A DNA stretch of 64,000 nucleotides, taken from Trifolium pratense. Its lineage: Eukaryota; Streptophyta; Magnoliopsida; Fabales; Fabaceae. The translations under genes were made by a program, and so were the position numbers. This document shows, one piece after another, positions 22,901-32,919 of the stretch. Numbering within the stretch: position 1 is the stretch's first letter; every line of letters begins with the position of its first letter. The stretch is taken from NCBI RefSeq assembly GCF_020283565.1, contig NC_060063.1:23056777-23120776 (forward strand). The letters run 5' to 3'. The notes beneath the pieces were generated by a model. It had not been told where the DNA came from, searched no databases, and saw nothing but the letters and a program-made list of their open reading frames with translations.

Positions 22901-24617
22901 ATGGACAATATTCGTCGACGGAGCGTCAAGCTCCACAGGAGCAGGAGCAGGAATTATCCTGGAAAACGAAAATGGGATCATCATCGAAGTTTCCCTAGCA
23001 CTATCCTTCCCGACATCAAATAACCAAGCAGAGTACGAAGCCTTCCTAGCAGGGCTACGGTTGGCCGAGGACATGGAGGCAAAAGAAGTAAAAATTTTCA
23101 CAGATTCACAACTTGTTGCCTCACAAGTATTGGGAGAATATCAAGCCAAAAATGATAATCTCTCTGAATATCTAGCATTAGTGAAGGAAAAAATCACTAA
23201 GTTCGAATCCGTGGAGGTCCAACACGTTCCACGCGAGCACAACAAACGGGCAGATATCCTGTCCAAACTGGCGAGCACAAAAAAGAAAGGCGGAAACAAA
23301 TCCGTCATTCAGGAAGTACTCCCCCGACCAAGCATCGAGAAGGCGAGCAACGTCCTCGACATAAATGTCATTGGCGACCAAAACTGCTGGATGACCCCCG
23401 TATACAATTTCCTCGCGAATGGAACCCTCCCTGACGATCAGAAAGAGGCAGCAATAATTAGACGTCGAGCATGCGCTTATGTCGTCCTCGACGGAAAGTT
23501 ATATAGAAGAGGATTCTCAATCCCACTCCTTAAATGTGTCGACGAGGAAACGGTCGACTATATCTTGCGCGAGGTACACGAGGGAATCAACGCCCAGCAT
23601 CTGGGAGGAAGATCGCTGGCCAGGAAAGCTCTTCGAGCAGGATACTACTGGCCCACCATGCAGCAAGACGCAAAGGACCATGTGAAGAAATGCGACAAAT
23701 GTCAACGACATGGGGACATGCACCTAGCTCCTCCCCACGAACTCAAATCTTTGTCGTCACCATGGCCCTTCGCTTGGTGGGGCATGGACATACTTGGCCC
23801 CTTCACAAAGGGACTCCACCAAAATAAATTTCTAATAGTCGCCGTGGACTATTTCACCAAGTGGGTAGAGGCTGAACCCCTCTCCGACATAACGTCGTTC
23901 AGGATACTCCGTTTCTTCAAACGCGACGTACTCTGCCGATTTGGGATACCACAGGCCGTCGTCACGGACAACGGGACACAATTCACGGACAAAAGTTTCC
24001 AAGACTTCCTCGCTGCCCTGGGGACTAAGCAACATTTCACTTCCGTGGAACATCCCCAAACTAACGGGCAAGCCGAGGCCGCCAACAGAGTAATCCTGCG
24101 CGGCCTACGTCGAAGATTGGACCAGAACAAAAAGAAATGGGTCGAGGAGCTCGAAAGCGTCCTTTGGGCCTATCGCACAACACCACACTCCACAACCGGG
24201 GAGACCCCATTTAGAATGGTATATGGAACAGAAGCAGTCATCCCCGTGGAGGTGGGCGAGCCATCTCGCCGAACCGAGCAACCGCTCGAAGAAGAAATGA
24301 ACGACGAAGCTCTCCGTGAAGAGCTTGATCTCGTCGAAGAGATCCGCACGGGGGCATCCCTTCGGGAAGCCACCCTTAAACAAAAAATAGCTGCCCGACA
24401 TGACGTCAAAGTCATCAAAAGAGAATTTGAAGTGGGCAGCCTCGTCTTAAGACGAAATGCTAAGGACTCCCAGGATGGTAAATTGGCGGCCAACTGGGAA
24501 GGACCATATCGCGTCATCGACAAAACAGAAAATGGCGCGTATTATCTCGAGGATCTTCGAGGAAAGAAACTTCCTCGACCTTGGAACGCCCAAAAATTAA
24601 AACAATATTATAGCTAA
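19932..24617 (+). CDS. pol: Tat element gag C-terminus and pol polyprotein
   Basis: The frame is open from just after the gag TAA. The first in-frame ATG/GTG-type start is at 20373. Order: an Arg/Gly/Asp-rich linker; a CHHC-type knuckle (YCRYHKSYGHRTDDC, about 20270-20315); aspartic protease with DPGSS (about 20804); reverse transcriptase with FMDAYSGYNQI and YMDD (about 22075); Gypsy RNase H; a second RNase H with FVDGASS, NQAEYEA and TDSQL (22905-23280); integrase with an HHCC zinc domain (about 23570-23705) and DDE residues in GMDILGPF, TDNGTQF and GQAEAANR; and a C-terminal GPYRVIDK..NGAYYLEDL module. No chromodomain. All catalytic motifs look intact, so the encoded enzymes could act in trans if the protein were made. 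Confidence 0.95.
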   Translation, partial: KYIDYEEVQAADVARLARPGSNHPARESTHRNDDRGSDRGHDRGGDRGGERGRDRRRGDRRESRGPPSTFATYTPLVKSRGEIFAEVHISEFNRANVKQPKPTPLKPGQDKNRYCRYHKSYGHRTDDCIQLKDAIEILIRNGQLREFVKRNNDPRPEAAETRAVEEVVPPPVGQSGTKQIAMSVSRPEDFAIPSGFGDTHTSPTLTTGDYFTDSLVISGGHMDKHTVGSIKRKFEDLINTSSNMNATLDKAKGRSMPLAFYREELPGGTANFQIPLLVRADMANMDVRRVLIDPGSSCDIMYASLFRTLQLDETHLTPYLGSDLTGFNGATTRPWGYVDLIVTFGSEETAKSIRVKFLVVDCPCLYQCIIGRTAIADLVAVPSTAHLKMKYYTHKGQVATLHGDIEAARRCFDAASKGNNFIGKAPEPKKQKPSSEAPSKPSPEASSSLPAPNVSSVDLDSRTSKKEHKEEKKLKKEEKEDDEASKEHYRPIPDGDFEIVQFGEDPEKGVKIGTGLPELARKQLKACLRENADLFAWHAADMPGLDPNIACHQLTVDPLASAVVQRRRRQSPEKAEAAEKAVKDLLEANFISEARYTTWLSNVVLVKKSNGKWRMCVDYTDLNRACPKDSYPLPCIDKLVDNSSGFKLLSFMDAYSGYNQIPMAVADRGKTAFMTESGNYYYNVMPFGLKNAGATYQRMMNKVFRAEIGDMLEVYMDDMIVKSHEEIDHTAHLRKVFEQARKHNMRFNPEKCTFGVRAGKFLGFYLTERGIEANPDKCRAFTELPTPSNKKSIQTLNGMLTSLSRFVAKSAQHALPLFKLLRKEAVFEWTDECEQALQHLKKALSEPPVLSRPDVEEVLYIYLSVASEAVSAALVRETTEGQKPVYFTSKALQGPELRYTQIEKVALALINAARRLRHYFLAHTIIVRTDQPIKSLLGRPDMAGRMLKWSLELSEFDIRYESRKALKSQVLADFVAEMTSPASSTSEADKWTIFVDGASSSTGAGAGIILENENGIIIEVSLALSFPTSNNQAEYEAFLAGLRLAEDMEAKEVKIFTDSQLVASQVLGEYQAKNDNLSEYLALVKEKITKFESVEVQHVPREHNKRADILSKLASTKKKGGNKSVIQEVLPRPSIEKASNVLDINVIGDQNCWMTPVYNFLANGTLPDDQKEAAIIRRRACAYVVLDGKLYRRGFSIPLLKCVDEETVDYILREVHEGINAQHLGGRSLARKALRAGYYWPTMQQDAKDHVKKCDKCQRHGDMHLAPPHELKSLSSPWPFAWWGMDILGPFTKGLHQNKFLIVAVDYFTKWVEAEPLSDITSFRILRFFKRDVLCRFGIPQAVVTDNGTQFTDKSFQDFLAALGTKQHFTSVEHPQTNGQAEAANRVILRGLRRRLDQNKKKWVEELESVLWAYRTTPHSTTGETPFRMVYGTEAVIPVEVGEPSRRTEQPLEEEMNDEALREELDLVEEIRTGASLREATLKQKIAARHDVKVIKREFEVGSLVLRRNAKDSQDGKLAANWEGPYRVIDKTENGAYYLEDLRGKKLPRPWNAQKLKQYYS

Positions 24618-25335
24618 GTTATTGCCAAACTAAAAACAATTCTAAAAGGCTGCTCGGATCCTCTAGCAACGAGCCCGACACCCCGACAACGGAAAGCACG
24701 CGGGCACACGTGCTCGATCCAATAACTGAAAAAGAGATACTTTGGCTCAGGAAGGGCATAGCGTCTCCTCGACGAGGATGACCTTTGAGACAAGCTCCTC
24801 GTCTTCGTGCCAAGGCTTAACGCCCAGCTCGCGATGGGAAGTTCAAGCCGCGGGGGCGGGCACAACAACGTGTCGGCGTCCGTATTAGCCTCAGAAAACA
24901 ACTCTAGGCGCTTAGTTAGTTCCCTAAACTTTCTAAGTTAAATCCGAGGACGACCTCCTCGACGAAACGCGCTCGCAACAAAAAACTTACAAATATAAAA
25001 ACGGTTTTGTCGAGCAGGCATACAACAATGTCGAGCAAGTATACGAATAGCAAAACCAAAAATTTGTTAAGTTAAAAACGAGCAAGCATAAAGACATGCA
25101 TATTTCACACAGGCATAACTTAGCAAAAACAAAGAGCAATAACTTAAACATACATACGAGGAGATAAAATAGACGAGCAGGATGAATAAAACGATCATTG
25201 TTATAAATACCGGGCATAAAAACCCATTTGTGCAGGTGTTACAAAAACCGGGCACGCAGGCCCCCAAATATTGTTCAAAATAAAAGTAAATTACAAGTCA
25301 TTGGCGCGCAGGCCCAAATAAAAATCCGGGGAAGA
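24618..25335. other. Tat element spacer between pol and the antisense gene
   Basis: Non-coding interior containing scattered CTCCTCGACGAGGA-type short palindromes (about 24765-24780). The 3' end of the antisense gene faces the 3' end of pol, so the two transcription units converge here. Short frames in this stretch are shadows. Confidence 0.6.
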
Positions 25336-27416
25336 TCAGGAGCTTTCATCATGACCCTCTGGGTTGCCCTCCGGTGCCCTCTCCTCCCCGACAACCTCCT
25401 CTTCGACTTCCTCATCCTCCTCGTCCTCATCATCAACCACCTCCGCATCCAGCTTCTCCTCCTCAAGCTCCATTTCCCTGTACTCTTCGGGAATGATGAT
25501 CTGCCCGTTCTCAACCCGTTTGAGTTTGTGAATACCTTCAGTGATCAAGTCACGCTCGGCATTCACAACCCTAAGTTGGGCGATCGCATTCTTCCATCCA
25601 TGGATCATGCTCGCCAACATCAGACCACGCTGCCTCTTGATCTCCTTGACTAGGTCAGCCCGACTTACCATCTTGGAAATCTCAGCACCCTCATCGGCAG
25701 TAGGAGCCAGTTTGGACTGAAGGTCAGCTATCACCCCTTCCAACTGTCTTTTCTCCTCGGCACTCCGGGCCTCCACTCCCTCAAGATTTTTCTTCACAAG
25801 TTCCAGTTCATCCCGGCTCTCCCTGACATCTTTCAGCAGCTGGCCATAATTCTCCTGCTTCCCCCTCAGATCGATCAGCTCACCCTCCATCAGCATAATT
25901 TTTCCCTCCAACTTGGCATTCCGAGCAGCCAACTTCTCCACCTCGTGAGTTGGTCCCCCTTCATTCAGCACCAAGGCTGTCTCCGCCAGACGGATGACAG
26001 CAGCAACATCCTCATTCAGCTGCTTCTGTCGGGCAGATGCGGAAGCGCCCAGTATAAAAGCCTTCTCTGAAGCGGGCACCTGGAGGGGATTCTTGTCGAA
26101 GTATTTCTGGTCGCTCAAACACGCGGGGAGAGTAAAGCCCCCGTCCCCTTCTGACAAGTCGACGATAGGCGCCATACGCTCCTCCCGCTGCCTCTTCGTT
26201 CGACCACCCGGAGTCCCAGCTGAACTGCCTACCGGGGAAGATTGGGAGACGCTCCCCGAAGCACCCTGATCGCCCATCAAAATGGTTGGCTTGGCCCCCC
26301 TCGCCTTTTTCCTAGCCTTCTCTCCCTTCTGTTCAGCAGCTATCCTGACAAGCTCACTAGCAAGATCTGCCATTCTACCTGCAAAGTTAAAAACGTGGTC
26401 AGAATCACGGGGAGAAATCAAACATAAAATTATATAAATTTATTACAAGTAAAAGACGGGCAGGCAGAAAAACGGATACCCAGCAGAGTGTCCTCGGCTG
26501 AAACAGTCTTGCACGATAACAACAGTTTGGTATTAACAAAACGAGGCTCGATCCTCGGTTTACCGTGCTTGTCCAATGCAACCTCCCCTAAGCTGGTCAT
26601 GACCTTGCAAGGCTTAAAGCCATCTACATATGTTTGGAGCTTTTGAAAGCCCGCCATTTCGGCCGGGGTAAGATCCTCGGCCGCAGTTAGATACTCGTCG
26701 GTCCGCAAATCAAAATGCTCTGACGACCACGATAATGGAAACCGGAGAACCCACTCCGTTACCTGTCCCCCCTCCTCGTCCAACTGAGGAGTCCCGTCCT
26801 CGTTGAATACAGGCTTCTCCATGTGGAGGGAATCCTCGGCAAACTCCGTCAATGCCCTCACCACATAATATCTCTCCTTGAAGCCCCGAGCAGACTCAAC
26901 GAACATCCTAAAAATCTTGCTCGACTGATGCTTTAAGGAAATCCAACCTTGTCGATCCCCGACTTTCTGGCGTTGGATTTGGAAAATATAAAAGAACAGG
27001 GCAACAGTAGCCTCCACCTCCAGATACCGACAAAGGATCTGGTAGGCCCGGATGAACGCTAGTGAATTTGGATGAAGCTGTGAAGGAGCCACTCTTAGGC
27101 GGCCAAAAATTCCGGCTTCGAGATCGTTGAAGGGCAGCCGAAACCCCAACTCTTTGAACGCCATCTCGTACATAGTAAAACTACATCCTGCGTACGACGA
27201 ACAAACCCGCTCCCCTTCGGCGGGCATATGAACCTCCCAGTTCTCTGAACCAGCCTCCTCGACGACAGTAAAAAGCCGCGGATCCTGCGCGGTAATCGTC
27301 GAAGCAATCCCCCGGGGCTCGGGCGCAACCCAAGCCAGCTCTGGGTCAGTAATAGTGTCGACCAGCTTGTGTTTCGACGTGGCTTGGCTCCCCGTTACTT
27401 CCTCCACGTCTGACAT
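25336..27416 (-). CDS. Antisense gene of the Tat element (putative gypsy-type transposon domain), two coding exons
   Basis: Coding exon 1 (27416-26480) and exon 2 (26378-25336) join through a 101-bp intron (26479-26379, GT..AG). The joined frame is uninterrupted at 659 aa. The N-terminal half resembles the plant family called putative gypsy type transposon (PF04195), with FNDLEAGIFGRL, HPNSLAFIRAYQILCRYL and ALFFYIFQIQRQK segments. The C-terminal half is Lys/Glu-rich coiled coil (heptads from AARNAKLEGKIMLMEGELIDL onward) and ends in a very acidic tail. Comparable antisense ORFs are known in Grande and Retand elements; their function is not established. The ATG at 27416 lies 9 nt inside an exon whose acceptor is CTTTTCAG (27426-27433), so an upstream leader exon is expected. 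Confidence 0.85.
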
Positions 27417-27511
27417 TTTGAGTACCTGAAAAGCAGCGAAAATAAAGTGAATTCGACAGTCATATCAAATCCACCCTTTCACCGCAATTCAAGTGAAAGG
27501 GCGTGAAATAG

Positions 27512-27980
27512 GGCGAGGACGCTGTCCCCGACCAAAAGCCCTTATCAAAATGGCAAACAAAGACAAAACAGAGGAAACGATAACAAAGCCTAAAACGGGG
27601 AGAAGGTCCCCGACACAAGCTCAAAACGTTGCTCGACACTTAGAAGCAAACTTAGTTTTGCATAAAAACCTAAAGTTAAAAACGGGGAGAAGCTCCCCGA
27701 CACAGAGTTTCTACAAACTCATGTATCTACCAAATTTCCCAGCGAAACAACGGGGAGAAAGTCCCCGACAAAGAGTTAAATAAACTTATTTTCCAGTCAA
27801 AAACGGGGAGAAGCTCCCCGACATTCATAAAACTTGTTGAAGACACACATAATTCGCTAAGGCGAAAACGGGGAGAAGCTCCCCGACACAAGGTTCAAAT
27901 AGCCTAGCATTTTGCTATACTAAACGGGGAGAAGATTAGTTGTAACGAGGAGAAAGAACAATGCTTCTCTCCCCGACATA
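27512..27980. repeat. Array of spaced hairpin repeats in the antisense leader intron
   Basis: The 22-bp unit AACGGGGAGAAGCTCCCCGA recurs at 27594, 27681, 27749, 27802, 27867 and (interrupted) 27923, with a degenerate relative at about 27512. Each unit is a CGGGGAG/CTCCCCG stem with a 2-4 nt loop. Spacers of 30-65 bp are unrelated to each other. Spaced repeats of this sort are typical of Tat 3' regions, but here each unit is a strong stem-loop on either transcript strand. Confidence 0.9.
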
Positions 27981-28458
27981 AAACTCATAGAATTCCAGAA
28001 ATCTATGAGTGTTCTTCGCAAAAACCCAGAAGATTCATCATCTTCATCGCATCGTTCATCATTTTTCCAGAAGTAAAATCAAAGTTCATCAAAGTTCTTC
28101 ATTTTTCCAGAAAACGAAAACATCCACAATCATAGCATAAAACCAAACGCTAAACACTCGATAGAAATGGAAACATAAACCCAAAATGCTTATAGGCACA
28201 CGATGGCAGAGTTTGGCGTTGATTCAAACACCAAACCACACCAAAATCAGGGACACACAGAGGAAATGGGTTGCTAAAAACCCAAACAAAACTCATAACA
28301 CGAGATCCCTAAAACTAAAGAAAGAACATAAGGGGATCTAAACAACATGCAAACCAAATATCAAATCACGCTGAAACATTAAGTTTTGGCTAAGTGCATA
28401 ACAGGGACAAAATCCACAAAAGAAGATTAACAGAAGCAAGAAGCAAAACACACATTAC

Positions 28459-28600
28459 CTGTTTGAATGAAGATTTGAATCTGCAAATGAAGTGAGAAGT
28501 GGTGAACTTGAACTCTGAAAGTGGAGCAGGTGAGAGCAGCAGCAACGAATGGGAAAAAGGAGTGAAAAGTTCCAAATGATTTCCTTTCTTCCTATTTATA
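28459..28600 (-). promoter_or_regulatory. Own promoter and leader exon of the antisense gene
   Basis: On the minus strand, TATAAATA (28600-28593) is followed about 30 nt on by a leader of about 110 nt ending CAAACAG|GTAATGTG (donor at 28458). The matching acceptor is TTTTCAG|GTACTC at 27426. This predicts a 1033-bp leader intron (28458-27426) and a three-exon antisense mRNA that does not depend on the LTR promoter. The evidence is signal positions only. Confidence 0.55.
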
Positions 28601-29345
28601 GACGTTTCAAAACCTTGCACCTCCATCACGAGGCAATGTACCTTACACATAAACACCGTTGATCAAAATCCAACGGTTGTGATTAAAAGCCATCAAATGG
28701 CCAAGATTCGATCTCAAGAGAAATCAAAAGACGCAACGATCTAACGGCTAGAAAGCCTCCTCGTAAAACGAAGCAATTAATGTCTGTTCCCTAGGCAATA
28801 ATTGCGTCTCTTTATAGCCCACACACGTGGCTTGGAAAGGCGAAACGCTTGTCTTTTCAGGTCACTTCAAACTGACGATGCGTCCCTCGAGGAACTCATC
28901 GTTATCCCCAACGCAAATATCTCATCGACGTTTCGAGCAGACAAACGCGAATTACGGGCAAGCAAAGCAAACGTAACTAAACGTGCCCGCAAAAACAGGC
29001 AGCATCAACTTGATGCAATATACGCAATATCTCCTCGACAATCAGTCGAGGGAGTAAAAAGCCAATAATTCCAAAAGGTAAAATCCTCTCCCCGTAATTT
29101 CCACCACGAACACCGTGGCACGCATTACGAGCAAAAGGAAGCTTACTCCTTGTAAAATCCTCCTCGTCGTGCCATAGAGGAATTTACGAACAACATATAA
29201 ACTCTGCTCGTGCAGACGAGCAACAAACATAATCAGTGAATTATGAACTCCTCCTAAGATTGACGAGGAAAACAACTCCTCGACATACGGGCATGGACCT
29301 TAAGTCATTACTCCTATACCTAGGAGCAACGACTTGGGGGGCTCC

Positions 29346-29937
29346 TGTTCTGGACTGGGCCAAGAGCTGGCCCAATCACTTATGCCCGACATTTGGGGCA
29401 AGGCCCAATAAGGGGATACTTCCCCGACACGTCAGCCAATGACGTGTCCTGCTCGACATAACAGATTAGCTCCACGCTAATCACGTGCTCGGCTATCCGT
29501 GCACGACGACTCATTCAGCCTTAGCTTAACAGCTAAGCAGCACGTTTAACACGTGCTCCATTGACCAACCATATCCGTCACGGAGTCATCCATTACCCGC
29601 CAATAGCGGAACGACTCCAAACCAGGATAGAGGCAAATAACTGCCTTCCCCTACGATACAGGGACTATCCTGGCAGTTGGACCTATTGGGCCGGTTATCC
29701 AGGCCCAATAGACCAACCTTTGGCCCAGCGCTGGGGGCACTATATAAGCTCTCCTATACAGGAGAGCCAGGTATTCTAAACCATTCTATACCTTACTTTC
29801 TCTCTCTTCTCTTGTATCTCCTTTGTTCTCTTTGCTGACTTAGGCATCGGAGCACCTGCAGGTACAAACCCCCCCTTCGGTGTGGAAGCTTGCTCAACGG
29901 ACCGGCCATCAACCTTTCTGATCACCAGGTACGATCA
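29346..29937 (+). repeat. 3' LTR of the Tat element
   Basis: 592 bp, with no difference seen from the 5' LTR. It is preceded by a polypurine tract ending GGGGGGCTCC (29336-29345) and followed by TSD CTAAG. Confidence 0.97.
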
Positions 29938-30740
29938 CTAAGATAAGCAAACCTAATCCCTTAATTGATTCTGCTATTCTTATATTTTTGGATTATTAGT
30001 GGTTAGTTGAATTTTTTAGCAGTGACTAAAGTAGTTCAAAGTTTGGCATTGGATCTGAGGATGAGATATAGCAGAGGCACCAAAAAATACGGCTTATTGG
30101 AAGCATCAACCATAAAACAAATTCTTGCAAGTTATTTGCCAGTTTTTCACGAAATTCGGTTTCATATCAATTCACATTTACTGATACTAAATTACACATT
30201 GCTAGATTATTTGATGATTTATTTTTTAACATTTGATGAGATTGTGTTTTTTGCAGATAAAGGGTGGATTTTGATCAAGTTGTAGTTTCAAGTCACGGTA
30301 ATATATATGTCAAGTTTGAAATTTCTAGATTATTTGATAATTTATTTTTTAACATTTGATGAGATTGTGTTTTTTTGCAGATAAAGGGTGGATTTTGATC
30401 TAGCTTGAAGGTTTTGATCATCTGTTATAAGAGGTAGTTCTCTTCTTGCATCTCTTTATATCTCTAATTTGGTTTTTAGATTTTCAGTTCAGATTTTTTT
30501 ATTTGCAGATTACTTCTTGATTTACAGGTTTGATTTAAAAACATGTAATAGTATTTATACCCGCGAGGAAGATAGAGTTCCGATCTAGAGAGTTGCGGTG
30601 GCAGTTCGCGGTGACACTGCGGTGCTTGGCGATGGAGGTGATGAAGCCTTTTTCTCCTTTCTATTTATTTGATTTTTTTCCTGTTGTTTTCTGCTTTGTT
30701 TGTTTTATTCTAGCTTCTTTTTTTCCTAACCAAAATCAAA

Positions 30741-31236
30741 ATGGATGCAGGGTCCTATTCTTCATTTTTCATTCTTCTTTTCATTGCAGCAATCATAGCT
30801 GCTTATTATCATTCAGTTGAAGCAGCTATGTCTAAAGGATCTTTTGAAGATAATTTCAGCATAATGTTGTCCCATGACCATTTTACTACCTCTACATATG
30901 GACAGATCTGGTATCTCTCCTTAGACAATGATACAGGTATATAATTACATCATTGAACTATAGTATTATTAAATGTACTTTTTTATGAGTACCTTTTTGG
31001 GTTTACTATATGAATCCAATTGGTGTGGTGTTTATAAGAATGTGAAATTGTTGCAGATGTGTACAGAAAAGGGTGCAGGGCCAACAAGAGATGAACTTGA
31101 TTTTTAGTTTCTGGGAGATTGACACAAATGTGTACAAGAATGGGACTGGTAATCGCAAGATGAGACATATGCTATGGTTTGATCCTACCGAGGACTATCA
31201 CACCTATTCCATCCTTTGTAATAATCATTCGATAGT
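30741..31236 (+). pseudogene. XTH fragment (xyloglucan endotransglucosylase/hydrolase), captured in Helitron
   Basis: Exon 1 (30741-30936) begins with a signal-peptide-like stretch (residues 1-28) and continues SFEDNFSIML..DHFTTS and GQIWYLSLDNDTG, the start of the mature GH16 XTH domain. It ends at a GT donor. A later piece (31071-31236) matches GPTRDELDF..FLG, TNVYKNGTGN and MLWFDPTEDYHTYSIL. In it the codon that should be the second catalytic glutamate of DEIDFEFLG is TAG (31105-31107), the frame breaks after FLG, and part of the exon is missing. Downstream exons are absent. This is a dead fragment of a cell-wall enzyme gene. A second, more decayed copy lies at 51868. Confidence 0.8.
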
Positions 31237-31629
31237 GTAAGTACAAATATTTCTCTCATTGGTTCTTAATCTTATAACAAAATGTACACCATGATAATTT
31301 ATGCGGTTTGTGCAAATTGAATTTGGCTTCATAGGATATAATGAGATTGCCTAGAAAAAACCTTATTCATCGAAGGCTGATTAGAGGAATCGAAGATAGA
31401 AATAATTCTCATATGTTGAAGTGAGTTATTTTCTCATTCTTCGATGCATTTATTTTATTATTTTACTACTTTTTGTGTAAATTTTACAGCTTTAATTAAT
31501 TCTCCTTTTACAAGTTTGATTGATTGCCTCATTGAATTGCACTTTCACGACTCATGTTCTTTTTGGGTTACAAATGTGTATTTTATATTTAGCCAACCTA
31601 CACCTAAAACTAATAAGCATCAATCACAG

Positions 31630-31693
31630 GTACGGTTCATCACCAAATGATTTTGGAGGAGTATATGCGCATTTTGATGTTCCTTTTGTTCAG
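31630..31693 (+). pseudogene. Unidentified captured exon
   Basis: Bounded by CACAG and GTAAAC splice-like sites. One frame is open and reads YGSSPNDFGGVYAHFDVPFV. I do not recognise the parent gene. Another possible exon remnant with RKNLIHRRLIRGI lies near 31350-31420. Confidence 0.3.
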
Positions 31694-32405
31694 GTAAACA
31701 ATGTGGATTCATGTACTCTTTTCTCTTTTCTATCAATTTTGTAGGCTCGCTCATTTCCTACACTTTTCATGGTGTCAAATTTTGTTCGACGGGTGTTCTT
31801 TCAACCTGTTGGCTTCCCTAGATATAAATTGTATACTTCATATCTGTTTTAGCTTCATGGTTTATTTACTTTCTCATCCACTTTTCTGATTTATTTGTAG
31901 TTTTGCATATCCTCATCAATTTTCTGCCATATGCTACCACAATGATCTCAAGGAAGATTGACATATTATTAGTATGATTACTATCTCTATCATTTTGTTT
32001 TCCATGTGTTATTTTTGGACAATAATAAATCTTTGTTAAGATTTAAGACATTAATAAATCTTATACAATTTTTATTTTTGGGCTTAATTTGTCAAAAAAA
32101 TTAATTCGGATTGTAGGGCTGTTTTCTACCTTACCCCCTTCAATTGTTTGTAGCTTTTAAATATGGTTAGTATATTCTGCTTCTGCATATTTGCTAAAGT
32201 TGCATCTTTTATCCAAACTTTGTATCATTATTTTTACTTGCTTTAAAATGGTATGAGATTTTTGTTAGCTTTTCCAACCTATGTTTCCTTGACCCCTTTG
32301 TTGTTCTAATGATATGATCAACTGGTGTTACTTCTTATTCATGAACTTTTTATCTATGTGGACAGTTTTATGCTGGATAATTGGAGTGTGGCATGGACAA
32401 GGAAG

Positions 32406-32474
32406 GTGGAGATAAATAATGCTCGCGAGATTGGTGAAATATTTGATGCAATAAGTTATAGGAAAGGTGCATCT
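32406..32474 (+). pseudogene. Aminopeptidase M1 fragment, captured in Helitron
   Basis: The 23-codon stretch VEINNAREIGEIFDAISYRK plus GAS matches the conserved segment of M1 aminopeptidases (APM1/puromycin-sensitive type) between the zinc site and the C-terminal region. The flanking reading frame on both sides does not match. Only this short piece remains, 440 bp before the Helitron 3' end. Confidence 0.65.
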
Positions 32475-32886
32475 GAAGGTGAAGGTTCCTCTACTGTATT
32501 GTGTTCGAAAGTTATCATAACTTTAATTTAATCATATGCTAGGGAAACTATATTCAGGGATGTTTCGCATTTGTCAGTTAGGTCATCTGGCCTATATATA
32601 AAGCAATTGTGTTCAACATGTGACATAATATATATAGTCCAAGGAACTTATGTTGTAATATGTGAATCAGACTTGAATTTTACTGCTTTTTGAGATGGTT
32701 CATCTTGATGATCATGCTTTGTGCCTTATAGTGGAGCTCTCTATCAAATGATGAATGTAGCGATAATGATATTACAATTAAATTATTAGATGTTGAATGA
32801 ACCAATTTGATTTAAATTTTTCTGCTTATGTCTAGCTTACTTTGACTCATAGCATCCATGGTTGGCAACAATCATGATTGTTATAT

Positions 32887-32919
32887 ATGAACCCGTGCAT
32901 CGCACGGGCCGGTTACTAG
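32887..32919 (+). other. Helitron 3' terminus
   Basis: Stem CCCGTGC/GCACGGG with a 3-nt loop, then GCCGGTTA and CTAG, followed by host T. Confidence 0.8.

Larger units (their letters stand above)
17988..29937 (+). mobile_element. Ty3/Gypsy Tat-lineage LTR retrotransposon, 11.95 kb
   Basis: The LTRs at 17988-18579 and 29346-29937 are each 592 bp, begin TGTTC, end ATCA, and appear identical, so insertion was recent. TSD CTAAG lies at 17983-17987 and 29938-29942. A primer-binding site (TGGCGCCGTCTGTGGGAA, 18581-18598) follows the 5' LTR, and a purine tract (CTTGGGGGGCTCC) precedes the 3' LTR. Internal order is gag, protease, RT, RNase H, a second archaeal-type RNase H, integrase, then an antisense gene. 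The two RNase H domains and the antisense ORF place it in Tat (Retand/Grande-like). It is much more GC-rich than the surrounding DNA. One in-frame stop in gag probably makes this copy non-autonomous. Confidence 0.97.
16971..32919 (+). mobile_element. Helitron with captured gene fragments, split by a Gypsy element
   Basis: The 3' end is clear: hairpin CCCGTGC-ATC-GCACGGG at 32892-32908, then CTAG at 32916-32919 followed by T. The 5' end is proposed at A|TC (16970|16971), ahead of ATAATAAAGGATGA, which resembles the start of the related DNA at 50085. Without the inserted retrotransposon it would be about 4.0 kb. It carries a 5' region of unknown origin (17160-17770), XTH exons, at least one unknown exon (31630-31693, bounded by CAG and GTAAAC) and an aminopeptidase M1 fragment. 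No RepHel is present, so it is non-autonomous. The 3' end is firm and the 5' end is tentative. Confidence 0.6.

Noticed and set aside
22184..23023. 279-codon frame overlapping pol
   Set aside because: Out-of-frame shadow of the RT/RNase H region with no recognisable domain.
27594..27937. Regularly spaced repeats resembling a CRISPR array
   Set aside because: Uneven spacers, eukaryotic context, no cas genes, and position inside a Tat retrotransposon.
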